Part shown: positions 36,812 to 45,199 of the stretch, piece by piece
Numbering within the stretch: position 1 is the stretch's first letter
How the letters are laid out: the number at the start of each line of letters is the position of its first letter
DNA from: an uncultured Eudoraea sp.
Lineage (GTDB): Bacteria; Bacteroidota; Bacteroidia; Flavobacteriales; Flavobacteriaceae
Direction of reading: 5' to 3'
Assembly (NCBI RefSeq): GCF_947490415.1
Contig: NZ_CANLGX010000001.1
Span: 744,001 to 808,000, forward strand
Length of the DNA: 64,000 nucleotides
Position numbers and translations under genes: made by a program
The notes under the pieces: generated by a model
Databases searched by the model: none
Told to the model about the DNA's origin: nothing
The model's input: only the letters and a program-made list of their open reading frames with translations

Positions 36812-37576
36812 ATGATAAAATTCTTTAGAAAAATCAGACAAAAAATGCTGACTGAAAACAAGTTCAGTAAATACCTACTTTATGCCATCGGAGAAATTGT
36901 ACTTGTCGTTATTGGAATTTTGATTGCCCTTCAAATAAATAATTGGAATGAGAAGAGGAAGATTCAAAGTTTGGAATTTCAATTTTTAAACAGACTAAAA
37001 TCAGACCTGGTTATTGATACCACATATTTTAACAGACGCATTCACGACTCTGAGGAACTTGTGCAATCCCATACTAAATTTATTATCGAAATGCATAAAG
37101 AACAGGAAAATTTGAAGGAAGTGCAAGACCTGTTTAAATTGTTTAGAATGAATTCTGAGCTACTAACGACCCAAAACTCCGCTTTTATTGAATTGATTAG
37201 TTCAGGCAAACTGGATGTAATTAGTAATGTAGTTTTAAAAAATGATTTGATCATGTATTATGGCGAAATTGAAAGGGCTGTAAAACATATTCAGGAATTC
37301 AACGAGTTTTCTGTTGAAGTACTTCTTAATATGTATCGAAATACTCCCTATACTGTTAGAGTATTTCCCGAGAACGACTTTTACGTAAGACATGATTTCA
37401 ATTCGCATGGAGAATGGGATTTTATTAATGATCCGTATTCACCCAAATTTCAATCCCTTGAATTAGATGTATCAACTTACATGGCGAAGCATCAGGTTTT
37501 CCTGGGGTATTTTAATGACTTAAAAAACAGATCATCCGACTTGATTGAGGTCATTGAGGAAGAGATAGAGAATTAA
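36812..37576 (+). CDS. DUF6090-like membrane protein
   Basis: MIKFFRKIRQKMLTENKFSKYLLYAIGEIVLVVIGILIALQINNWNEKRK. Confidence 0.9.
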   Translation: MIKFFRKIRQKMLTENKFSKYLLYAIGEIVLVVIGILIALQINNWNEKRKIQSLEFQFLNRLKSDLVIDTTYFNRRIHDSEELVQSHTKFIIEMHKEQENLKEVQDLFKLFRMNSELLTTQNSAFIELISSGKLDVISNVVLKNDLIMYYGEIERAVKHIQEFNEFSVEVLLNMYRNTPYTVRVFPENDFYVRHDFNSHGEWDFINDPYSPKFQSLELDVSTYMAKHQVFLGYFNDLKNRSSDLIEVIEEEIEN

Positions 37577-37645
37577 TTAAAATGGAATTCTATACATAGT
37601 AAATATGCCTGTCAATAAATAATATTAGCCATCTAATAAATATAA

Positions 37646-38695
37646 ATGATCAACTTCTTTAGAAAAATCCGTAGGAAACTTGCCGACGATAACAAACCTT
37701 TAAAATACATGAGGTATGCTATTGGGGAAATTGTGTTGGTGGTCATTGGAATATTGATTGCTTTACAAATCAATAATTGGAATGAGGAGCAGAAACGGGA
37801 ATTAGTGACAATGGGGTTAATGACTCAGGCACGTAAAGAATTGCTACAAAATATTAAGCGTACGGACATAGTTCTGGATTATTATTTCGAAAGAGATTCC
37901 CTCATTTACAAAGTCATAAAGAAGAAAGTCACTTCTGAGGATTATGAAAATAATCAGTTATACAAGGGATTGCCTTGGGATTACACATTTGCGGATATAG
38001 TGGCTGATGACTTTTTAAATCTACTTGAGAATGGCAAAATTATTTCATCTGATCAGGATTCTTTACTAATAAGGTTGAAGGAGCTCTATTCCATAGACAA
38101 ATTGTCAATTGATAAATTTGAATCCTACACAGCAGATATTGCCAATGCTTTCAAAGATAAAATAAAAGAAGAGCAAAGTTGGTTCTCTGACTATAGAGCT
38201 GAGTTAATAACAGAGGAAATGATAGAATTTTTCCTCAATGAACCTTATTATTTAAATGCAGTTTATGATGTATCAAAAATAAGTTACGAATTACATTTAT
38301 ACAGAATCTCATCATTTAGATACAAAGCAGGTGAAATCTATCAGGCTATATCAGATTTTTTGGGATTGGAAGAAAATCCAATTGTAAAGAGAGATCTTAA
38401 TGATTTCAATCATTATTTAGGGCATTATCAATATCAACATTCAGAGTTGGGAAATATTACTATGGATATTGTTAGGGGTAGTGAAAATAATTTGATTCAA
38501 CATGTTTATCAAAATGACTCTCTCATTCGTACTTCAACCATTTACCCGTATTCAAAAACGCATTTTATTCGTTCAGGATATGTTCCACCATGGCAGTTAG
38601 TTATTGGCAAGACCAATGAAATAGAGGGAGTAATAATGGTTGGTATTTATGGTAATGGAGCTCAAGAAAGACCCTATTTTAATAAAATAGATTAA
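37646..38695 (+). CDS. DUF6090-like membrane protein, long subfamily
   Basis: MINFFRKIRRKLADDNKPLKYMRYAIGEIVLVVIGILIALQINNWNEEQK; C-terminus related to 33617-34684. Confidence 0.9.
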   Translation: MINFFRKIRRKLADDNKPLKYMRYAIGEIVLVVIGILIALQINNWNEEQKRELVTMGLMTQARKELLQNIKRTDIVLDYYFERDSLIYKVIKKKVTSEDYENNQLYKGLPWDYTFADIVADDFLNLLENGKIISSDQDSLLIRLKELYSIDKLSIDKFESYTADIANAFKDKIKEEQSWFSDYRAELITEEMIEFFLNEPYYLNAVYDVSKISYELHLYRISSFRYKAGEIYQAISDFLGLEENPIVKRDLNDFNHYLGHYQYQHSELGNITMDIVRGSENNLIQHVYQNDSLIRTSTIYPYSKTHFIRSGYVPPWQLVIGKTNEIEGVIMVGIYGNGAQERPYFNKID

Positions 38696-38699
38696 AGTC

Positions 38700-38729
38700 A
38701 TGCTCCGCTTCTTTCTCCAAATTACTGCC
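38700..38729 (+). pseudogene. DUF6090 leader relic
   Basis: ATGCTCCGCTTCTTTCTCCAAATTACTGCC (MLRFFLQIT). Confidence 0.45.
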
Positions 38730-38765
38730 TCTGACTACCAGTACAAAATAAGGATATCCTAAGGT

Positions 38766-38863
38766 TATTTGAGCTTCTTTGAAATACGTTTCATCTCTTC
38801 ACTGACCCTTTTCTGTACAATCTTTCCATAATATTCCTGAGTGATCTTAATGCCAGAACACGC
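38766..38863 (-). pseudogene. tyrosine recombinase 3'-end remnant
   Basis: GAGCTTCTTTGAAATACGTTTCATCTCTTCACTGACCCTTTTCTGTACAATC... Confidence 0.8.
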
Positions 38864-38922
38864 TAACATTTCTTTCCAAACCAATTATTTAAGTAAATTA
38901 GTAGGAACAACCACTGCCGCAC

Positions 38923-39681
38923 ATGATCAACTTCTTTAGAAAAATTAGACAACAATTACTTACTGAAAATAAATTCAGTAAATACATGCTTTATGCCATG
39001 GGTGAGATCGTGTTGGTGGTCATTGGGATATTGATCGCTCTGCAGGTCAATAACTGGAATGAAGGAAGGCAGGAGCGTGTCGACGAATTGAAATATTTGT
39101 CAAGACTACGTGAAGACCTAAAAGTTGATAATGCCTATTTCAAAATGCGCATAGATGAAGCCAATCGATATACTGATGCTTGTATAGAATTCCGAGATAA
39201 GCTTTTTGTAAAGCAACAATCCCTGGAGGAGGCAATAGCTCTCTGGGATATATTTCGGGTTTTTAACGAATCAGAAATGTTGACCATACAAAATTCAACA
39301 TACTCCGAAATGCTCAACGCGGGTAAAATGGATTTAATTACAGATCCCGAATTGAAATCATTAATTATAAAGTATTACAGAGAGTGCGAAGAGGCTTCCA
39401 ACCATATTACCGAATTTAATGCCTACACAGTAGACGTGTTAAATGTTATGCATCATAATGCCCCCAATGCTTATGAAATGGAGATATTATCGGAGAAGAC
39501 CGACGTAGGGTTTGAAGAACTGTTTGGATACCTAAACGACCCTACTTCGGATGCTTTTGGAATAATTTTATATGCCTCGGGCATCTATTTGACAAAACAT
39601 GCAGTATTCCGTGATAGGTATTTCGAGGAATTGGAAAAGCTTTCTACAGACTTAATAATCCGCCTTGAAAAGATGGAGTAA
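38923..39681 (+). CDS. DUF6090-like membrane protein
   Basis: MINFFRKIRQQLLTENKFSKYMLYAMGEIVLVVIGILIALQVNNWNEGRQ. Confidence 0.9.
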   Translation: MINFFRKIRQQLLTENKFSKYMLYAMGEIVLVVIGILIALQVNNWNEGRQERVDELKYLSRLREDLKVDNAYFKMRIDEANRYTDACIEFRDKLFVKQQSLEEAIALWDIFRVFNESEMLTIQNSTYSEMLNAGKMDLITDPELKSLIIKYYRECEEASNHITEFNAYTVDVLNVMHHNAPNAYEMEILSEKTDVGFEELFGYLNDPTSDAFGIILYASGIYLTKHAVFRDRYFEELEKLSTDLIIRLEKME

Positions 39682-39702
39682 TTCGTAATGTAAGTTCAAC
39701 CA

Positions 39703-39729
39703 ATGATCTGCTTCTTCCGCTAAATCCCT
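39703..39729 (+). pseudogene. DUF6090 leader relic beside intact recombinase
   Basis: ATGATCTGCTTCTTCCGCTAAATCCC (MICFFR*), compare ATGATCAACTTCTTCCGTAAAATCCG at 8551. Confidence 0.5.
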
Positions 39730-39741
39730 TAAATAGTTTTC

Positions 39742-40950
39742 TCACTTTTGAATCTTGCTAGCTATCCTCCTCATCTCCTCACTAATCCTCTTTTGAACAA
39801 TCTTTCCGTAATACTGCTGGGTAATCTTAATGCTAGAATGCCCTAACAACTCACTCACTATTTCCATAGGAACATCATTATAAAGGAGCACAGTTGAGGC
39901 AAATGTCTTTCTTGCCATGTGGTGGCTAATGGCTTTATTAATGCCTACAATTTCTGCTATTTCCTTTAGATAGGAATTGATCTTTTGATTGCTGAATTTA
40001 GGAAGTGCCAAGTTGCCAACTTCTTTGTAATAATCTACTATGGCCTTTGCCTTGGGCAATAAGGGTACAGATATCATCTTGCCTGTTTTCTGCCTTTTCA
40101 TTTGGATCCATTCATTCCCATCAAAACCTTTAATGATATGCTCCTTTTTTAGATTTGCCATTTCGTTGTATGCCAAGCCCGTATAACAACAAAATATAAA
40201 TAGGTCTTTGACCAGCTGTAGCCTTGGTTGCGAAAAATGATGCTTTTCAAGCTTTTCTAGCTCGTCCTTGGTAAGGAAAACAACGGTTTTTCTGACCCTT
40301 CCTGGTTTGTGTAATACAAATGGGTCCTTTTCCAGGTATCCCTCGCCTAGAGCCTCCTTAATGGGTTTCCTGAAGCGCTGGATGCACTTATTTATGGTTA
40401 CCTGGCTTTGGTTCCTTTCTATTTTTAAATAATATTCAAAATCATGTAGGAACTGGAGCTTTAGTTTACTCAAAGGAAAGTCATGTTTGCAATATTTCCA
40501 TTTAATGAAATCTTGTACTTGAGAGTAGGCATAGTTAAACTTCTTCCATGTGGCTAGCTGAATATCTATCCCAATTAGTTTTTTCTTCTTGTCCAAAAAT
40601 TCCTTGAAATATTCAATTGTTCCAACATCCTTAGCAGTTGGTTTTCCAATGTAGTTGTTAAAAATATCCTCAACTGAAAATTCATCGCCCGCTAATTGTA
40701 ACTGTAAATATGTTCTGCTTATCTCGGCAGTTATAATTTCTAACTGCCGGTTAATCTGACTTCCTCTATTCGATATAGAGATAGCCTTTTGTTGTTTGGA
40801 GTTCCATTCCTTTGGATTAATAAATAAACCTGTTGCAAAAGGTTTTCTTATACCATTTAGGGTTAATCTACATGAAATAGGGCATAAGCCCCTTTTATTC
40901 GTTTTTGCAATACTGATTACATAACGAATGGATAATTTTTGCTTACTCAT
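39742..40950 (-). CDS. tyrosine-type site-specific recombinase (Bacteroidota mobile-element integrase type)
   Basis: N-terminal arm-binding-like region, FCCYTGLAYNEM, HHMARKTFAS, LLGHSSIKITQQYYGK. Confidence 0.93.
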   Translation of the reverse strand: MSKQKLSIRYVISIAKTNKRGLCPISCRLTLNGIRKPFATGLFINPKEWNSKQQKAISISNRGSQINRQLEIITAEISRTYLQLQLAGDEFSVEDIFNNYIGKPTAKDVGTIEYFKEFLDKKKKLIGIDIQLATWKKFNYAYSQVQDFIKWKYCKHDFPLSKLKLQFLHDFEYYLKIERNQSQVTINKCIQRFRKPIKEALGEGYLEKDPFVLHKPGRVRKTVVFLTKDELEKLEKHHFSQPRLQLVKDLFIFCCYTGLAYNEMANLKKEHIIKGFDGNEWIQMKRQKTGKMISVPLLPKAKAIVDYYKEVGNLALPKFSNQKINSYLKEIAEIVGINKAISHHMARKTFASTVLLYNDVPMEIVSELLGHSSIKITQQYYGKIVQKRISEEMRRIASKIQK

Positions 40951-41174
40951 AACCAATTGATTTTAATGTTAAACAATTGGCATACAATTCTGGAAATGGG
41001 AACCTTTTTTTAAAAGTGGGAACCGAATAGGTACCCTTTTTTTACCTAAAAACTTGACAAGTTGACTTTTAGATGGAAAGTGCAGTCAGTGCTTATAATG
41101 CGGTTATGCGCTGTAAATCAACACTTTAAACCAAAAAATCCAATCTAAATAAATAGACTGGATTTCTTTATAAG

Positions 41175-41248
41175 TGGTCCCACCTGGGCTCGAACCAGGG
41201 ACCCCCTGATTATGAGTCAGGTGCTCTAACCAGCTGAGCTATAGGACC
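41175..41248 (-). tRNA. tRNA with CAT anticodon (Met or Ile2)
   Basis: Reverse complement GGTCCTATAGCTCAGCTGGTTAGAGCACCTGACTCATAATCAGGGGGTCCCTGGTTCGAGCCCAGGTGGGACCA; complete cloverleaf. Confidence 0.95.
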
Positions 41249-41276
41249 AATTTCGCAAATGCGCATTTCAAAAAAC

Positions 41277-41300
41277 ATTAACCACCTGAGCTACGAGACC
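41277..41300 (-). pseudogene. tRNA 5'-end fragment
   Basis: Reverse complement GGTCTCGTAGCTCAGGTGGTTAA. Confidence 0.6.
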
Positions 41301-41499
41301 TGAAGTATCTGAGGTTACTTCGGGATAGGACCGGTCAATACCAAATTTTGGACTGCAATATTACTATTTATTTTACTATGCTGCAACTTCTTTGTAGGTA
41401 GAAAACCTGCTGAGTCACACATACACCTTCCCTTCATGAAGGCGACTCTAATTTCGATAAACCGTAATTAAATTCCAAATCTCAAAATCAATGTTACAA

Positions 41500-41562
41500 T
41501 TATGAGTCAGGTGCTCCCTGTCTGCCTTGCCTTCAGGCAGGTAGATAACCAGCTGAGCTACC
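41500..41562 (-). pseudogene. tRNA(CAT) fragment interrupted by a palindromic insertion
   Basis: Reverse complement TAGCTCAGCTGGTTA-[TCTACCTGCCTGAAGGCAAGGCAGACAGG]-GAGCACCTGACTCATAAT. Confidence 0.75.
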
Positions 41563-41620
41563 CGCCTGCCGTACCAACAGGTGGGCAGGCCCGCCTGCCT
41601 TAATTAGGTAGGTAGCACCT

Positions 41621-41881
41621 TTAATTTTTCTGTTTTTTATGAACGTCTGAATATTTCAATTTAAGCCACTGCTTTCCGTAGCCACTTTTTAGATACTTCT
41701 CTCTTTTTCTGGCACTGTCCCTATCTGGATATTCTTCAAGATGTAACAAAACCCATGGGCGATACCCCTTTGTGCTTTTTGTTCTTCCGGAATTAAGAGC
41801 AATAAGCCTTTTTTCAATATCTGAACTCATTCCAACATAATACCTGCCATCCTTTTCGCTTCGAAGAACATATACTTTCAT
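41621..41881 (-). CDS. GIY-YIG nuclease family protein
   Basis: MKVYVLRSEKDGRYYVGMSSDIEKRLIALNSGRTKSTKGYRPWVLLHLEEYPDRDSARKREKYLKSG. Confidence 0.92.
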   Translation of the reverse strand: MKVYVLRSEKDGRYYVGMSSDIEKRLIALNSGRTKSTKGYRPWVLLHLEEYPDRDSARKREKYLKSGYGKQWLKLKYSDVHKKQKN

Positions 41882-41928
41882 ATGTCAAAATTGGTGGATA
41901 AGCCTGCAAGAACAAAACACTACTTCTG

Positions 41929-42330
41929 CTACTTCACCTCCTGGCAAAGTTCCACCAAAACGCCATTACTGCTCTTTGGGTGTAAAAAAGCCACCAGCTT
42001 ATTATCTGCCCCTTTTTTAGGGGTTTCATTCAACACTATAAAGCCTTCGCCCTTAAGGCGCTCAATTTCTTTTGCAATATCCTCTACCTCAAAAGCAATA
42101 TGGTGTATCCCCTCTCCTTTCCTTTCAATATACTTGGCAATGGGACTGTCTTCCCTCGTGGCTTCCAACAACTCAATCTTATTGGGGCCCACCTTAAAAA
42201 ACGAGGTCTTAACCCCTTCTGAGGCCACTTCCTCTAATTTGTAGTGGGGAGCGCCAAATAGTTTTTTAAACACAAGATTTGATGCCTCAAGGTCCTTTAC
42301 GGCAATGCCTATATGTTCTATTTTATTCAT
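41929..42330 (-). CDS. mce: methylmalonyl-CoA epimerase
   Basis: MNKIEHIGIAVKDLEASNLVFKKLFG ... GEGIHHIAFEVEDI. Confidence 0.9.
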   Translation of the reverse strand: MNKIEHIGIAVKDLEASNLVFKKLFGAPHYKLEEVASEGVKTSFFKVGPNKIELLEATREDSPIAKYIERKGEGIHHIAFEVEDIAKEIERLKGEGFIVLNETPKKGADNKLVAFLHPKSSNGVLVELCQEVK

Positions 42331-42390
42331 GGATTACCAACTTGTTCGGGATTGTTTTTTAGTAACCTCTAAAGTACGTATTTTTGCCCT

Positions 42391-42783
42391 ATGGAAACAC
42401 AGCGACAGAAAAAAATTGCCGGGGTCATTCAAAAAGATCTTGCCGAAATCTTACAGCGCGCAGCAACCGATGGCGGCCTGCATGGCACCCTCATTTCTGT
42501 CTCTAAAGTTTATGTAACTACAGACCTCTCTATTGCCAAGGTGTATGTGAGCATCTTCCCTACAAAAAAAGCGGATGAGCTTCTGGAAGGGATCAGATCT
42601 AACCAACCCCTTATAAAACACCAGCTGGCGCAGCTTACCAAACACCAATTAAGGCGCATGCCCGAATTGTCTTTCTTCCTGGATGATTCTCTGGACTATA
42701 TAGAGAACATTGATAAATCTCTGAAAGGCGATGAAAACCCCATTACCAATCCTGATCTGCTGCCAAGAAGAAAAAAATCCTAG
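42391..42783 (+). CDS. rbfA: ribosome-binding factor A
   Basis: METQRQKKIAGVIQKDLAEILQ ... KHQLRRMPELSFFLDDSLDYIENIDKSL. Confidence 0.92.
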   Translation: METQRQKKIAGVIQKDLAEILQRAATDGGLHGTLISVSKVYVTTDLSIAKVYVSIFPTKKADELLEGIRSNQPLIKHQLAQLTKHQLRRMPELSFFLDDSLDYIENIDKSLKGDENPITNPDLLPRRKKS

Positions 42784-42947
42784 TGATTGTTTGGAGTTTT
42801 GTCGTTGGAGTTTTTATAGATTACTTTTGATGGAATACTAGGCAAAATTTTTAAGGATAGCAGGGCTATGGTTTAAAATTTTAACAACGTAGTACGCAAA
42901 AGGAATCACAAAAAAGCAATGAATTAAATTTCAAATAATCACTTAAC

Positions 42948-44153
42948 TTGAATTTTCCCTTCTATATAGCAAAAAGATACGTTCGCTCTAAGAGCAGCCA
43001 GAATGCGGTGAACATTATTAATTTTATAACCTTCCTGGTGATCGTCATAGGGTCTGCAGCCCTTTTTATGGTACTATCAGGCTTTTCCGGACTTAAAACG
43101 TTTAGCCTTTCCTTTAGCAACATCTTTGACCCCGACCTAAAAGCGACTGCACAAAACGGGAAGTTTTTTACCCTTGGCCCGGAAGAAGAACAAAAGCTTT
43201 TAGAGATAGCCGGGGTGGTTTCCTATTCCAAAGAATTGGAAGAGCAGGTATATCTTACGCACAGGCAAAAAAGCTGTGTGGCCTATATAAAAGGCGTGGA
43301 TACCGCCTATAGAGTTGCTACTAAGGTAGATAGTGCTATTTATTGGGGTAATTGGGCCCTAAAAAACCAACAAACCGTTGTGGGCCTTGGTATTGCGAGT
43401 TTGCTTGGCCTAACCATAAACGATTATCAGAACCCTTTACAGATACTGGCACCAAAACCTGGAAAAGGATCGCTTAATCAACAGAACTTTGGTGAAAAAC
43501 CCTATAACGAAATGCCCGTAGTGGTAAGCGGGGTTTATGCTCTTGAAGAAAACCTGGATAATAAATACGTCTTTACAGAACTCGCCCTGGCGCAGGTAAT
43601 CCTGGAAAAAGACAATACCCAAATCTCCGGAATTAATTTCGGCCTGGATCCTCTGGCAGATGTTGCCGATGTCCGAAACCAAATCACTGCTGTACTTGGC
43701 GATAAAATAGTCCTAAAAAACAGGCGTCAGCTCAACAATGCGCTATATCGGATGCTGAATACCGAAAACCTGGCTACCTATTTGATTTTTACGCTGGTTT
43801 TAATCATTGCCCTGTTTAATGTCGTGGGGGCAATTATCATGATGATCCTGGACAAGCAGCAGAATTCCAAAACGCTCTACAACCTTGGTGCGACTATACG
43901 GGAATTGCGTCGTATCTATTTTGTTCAGGGAATACTGGTAACCAGCTTTGGTGGAATTATTGGTTTGCTTCTTGCCTCTCTGCTTATTTGGTCGCAGTTG
44001 GCTTTTGGGTGGTTAAAAATAACCCCCTCTTTGGCCTATCCTGTAGAATACAAACTAATGAATGTGTTAATTGTACTGGCAACTATTGTGGTGTTAGGGA
44101 TTATTGCTTCGAAAATTGCCAGCAGCAGGGTTACCAAAAAACTATTGGCCTGA
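42948..44153 (+). CDS. FtsX-like ABC transporter permease (LolC/E type)
   Basis: MNFPFYIAKRYVRSKSSQNAVNIINFITFLVIVIGSAALFMVLSGFSGLKTFSLSF. Confidence 0.88.
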   Translation: MNFPFYIAKRYVRSKSSQNAVNIINFITFLVIVIGSAALFMVLSGFSGLKTFSLSFSNIFDPDLKATAQNGKFFTLGPEEEQKLLEIAGVVSYSKELEEQVYLTHRQKSCVAYIKGVDTAYRVATKVDSAIYWGNWALKNQQTVVGLGIASLLGLTINDYQNPLQILAPKPGKGSLNQQNFGEKPYNEMPVVVSGVYALEENLDNKYVFTELALAQVILEKDNTQISGINFGLDPLADVADVRNQITAVLGDKIVLKNRRQLNNALYRMLNTENLATYLIFTLVLIIALFNVVGAIIMMILDKQQNSKTLYNLGATIRELRRIYFVQGILVTSFGGIIGLLLASLLIWSQLAFGWLKITPSLAYPVEYKLMNVLIVLATIVVLGIIASKIASSRVTKKLLA

Positions 44154-45146
44154 TTATACAAACTGATAGTTTCCAAATTTCTCCAGCACTTCATCAAAGG
44201 CCGCAAAAACATCCGGGGCCGCATCACTGGTCACCATTTTCATCCGGTATTCTTTAAAGTCCGGGATGCCCTTAAAATAATTGGTGTAATGCCTTCGGGT
44301 TTCAAAAACCCCCAGCTTCTCCCCTTTCCAGTCAATGGCCATCTGCAAATGCCTTCGGGCAGCCTGTACGCGTTCTTCCATCGTGGGAGGCAAAAGCTGT
44401 GACCCTGTTTTCAGGTAGTGTTTTACTTCCTTAAAGAACCAGGGGTAGCCTATGCTTGCACGGCCAATCATAGCCCCATCCAGTCCGTATTCATCACGCA
44501 TGATCCTGGCCGCTTCCGGCGTATTCACATCCCCGTTACCAAAGACAGGAATATACATTCTTGCGTTGTTTTTTACCTCAGCAATAGGTTTCCAGTCTGC
44601 ACTGCCTTTATACATCTGTGCCCGGGTTCTCCCGTGAATAGATATGGCTTTACAGCCCACATCCTGCAGCCGTTCCGCAACCTCAACAATTTTTATGGAA
44701 TCGTGATCCCATCCCAGCCTGGTCTTAACGGTAACAGGTAAGTGGGTATGCTTAACCATGGCCGCCGTAAGGGAGACCATTAAATCTATATCCTTTAAAA
44801 TACCCGCCCCCGCGCCTTTACTAACTACTTTTTTCACAGGACAGCCAAAGTTTATGTCAATGATATCGGGTTTAGATTTCTCCACAATCTCCACCGAACG
44901 CAACATGGAATCCAGGTTTGCTCCAAAAATTTGAATCCCTACAGGCCGCTCTTTTTCATAAATATCCAACTTCATTACGCTTTTGGCCGCATCGCGTATA
45001 AGGCCTTCCGAAGATATAAACTCGGTATACACCAAATCTGCCCCCTGCTCCTTGCAAAGTGCCCGAAAAGGAGGGTCACTCACATCCTCCATGGGAGCGA
45101 GTAATAAGGGAAATTCCGGCAGAACTATGTCACCAATTTTTGGCAT
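44154..45146 (-). CDS. dusB: tRNA-dihydrouridine synthase
   Basis: LLAPMEDVSDPPFRALCKEQGADLVYTEFISSEGL ... DINFGCPVKKVVSKGAGAGIL. Confidence 0.93.
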   Translation of the reverse strand: MPKIGDIVLPEFPLLLAPMEDVSDPPFRALCKEQGADLVYTEFISSEGLIRDAAKSVMKLDIYEKERPVGIQIFGANLDSMLRSVEIVEKSKPDIIDINFGCPVKKVVSKGAGAGILKDIDLMVSLTAAMVKHTHLPVTVKTRLGWDHDSIKIVEVAERLQDVGCKAISIHGRTRAQMYKGSADWKPIAEVKNNARMYIPVFGNGDVNTPEAARIMRDEYGLDGAMIGRASIGYPWFFKEVKHYLKTGSQLLPPTMEERVQAARRHLQMAIDWKGEKLGVFETRRHYTNYFKGIPDFKEYRMKMVTSDAAPDVFAAFDEVLEKFGNYQFV

Positions 45147-45199
45147 CTGTTATCTTTTAACGCGACAAAATTAAAAATAAAGAAGAAACTATTGGAAAT

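Noticed and set aside
7180-39681. Diversity-generating retroelement or phase-variable invertible shufflon for the DUF6090 family
   Set aside because: No reverse transcriptase, template repeat, or inverted pairs of variable ends were recognisable; 13 of 14 copies are in the same orientation with complete ORFs.
39742-40950. The intact tyrosine recombinase as the integron integrase IntI
   Set aside because: Its N-terminal arm and SAM-like organisation, and its position beside a tRNA, fit Bacteroidota island/ICE integrases. I cannot see an IntI-specific insertion, so attC-like sites are not assigned to it.
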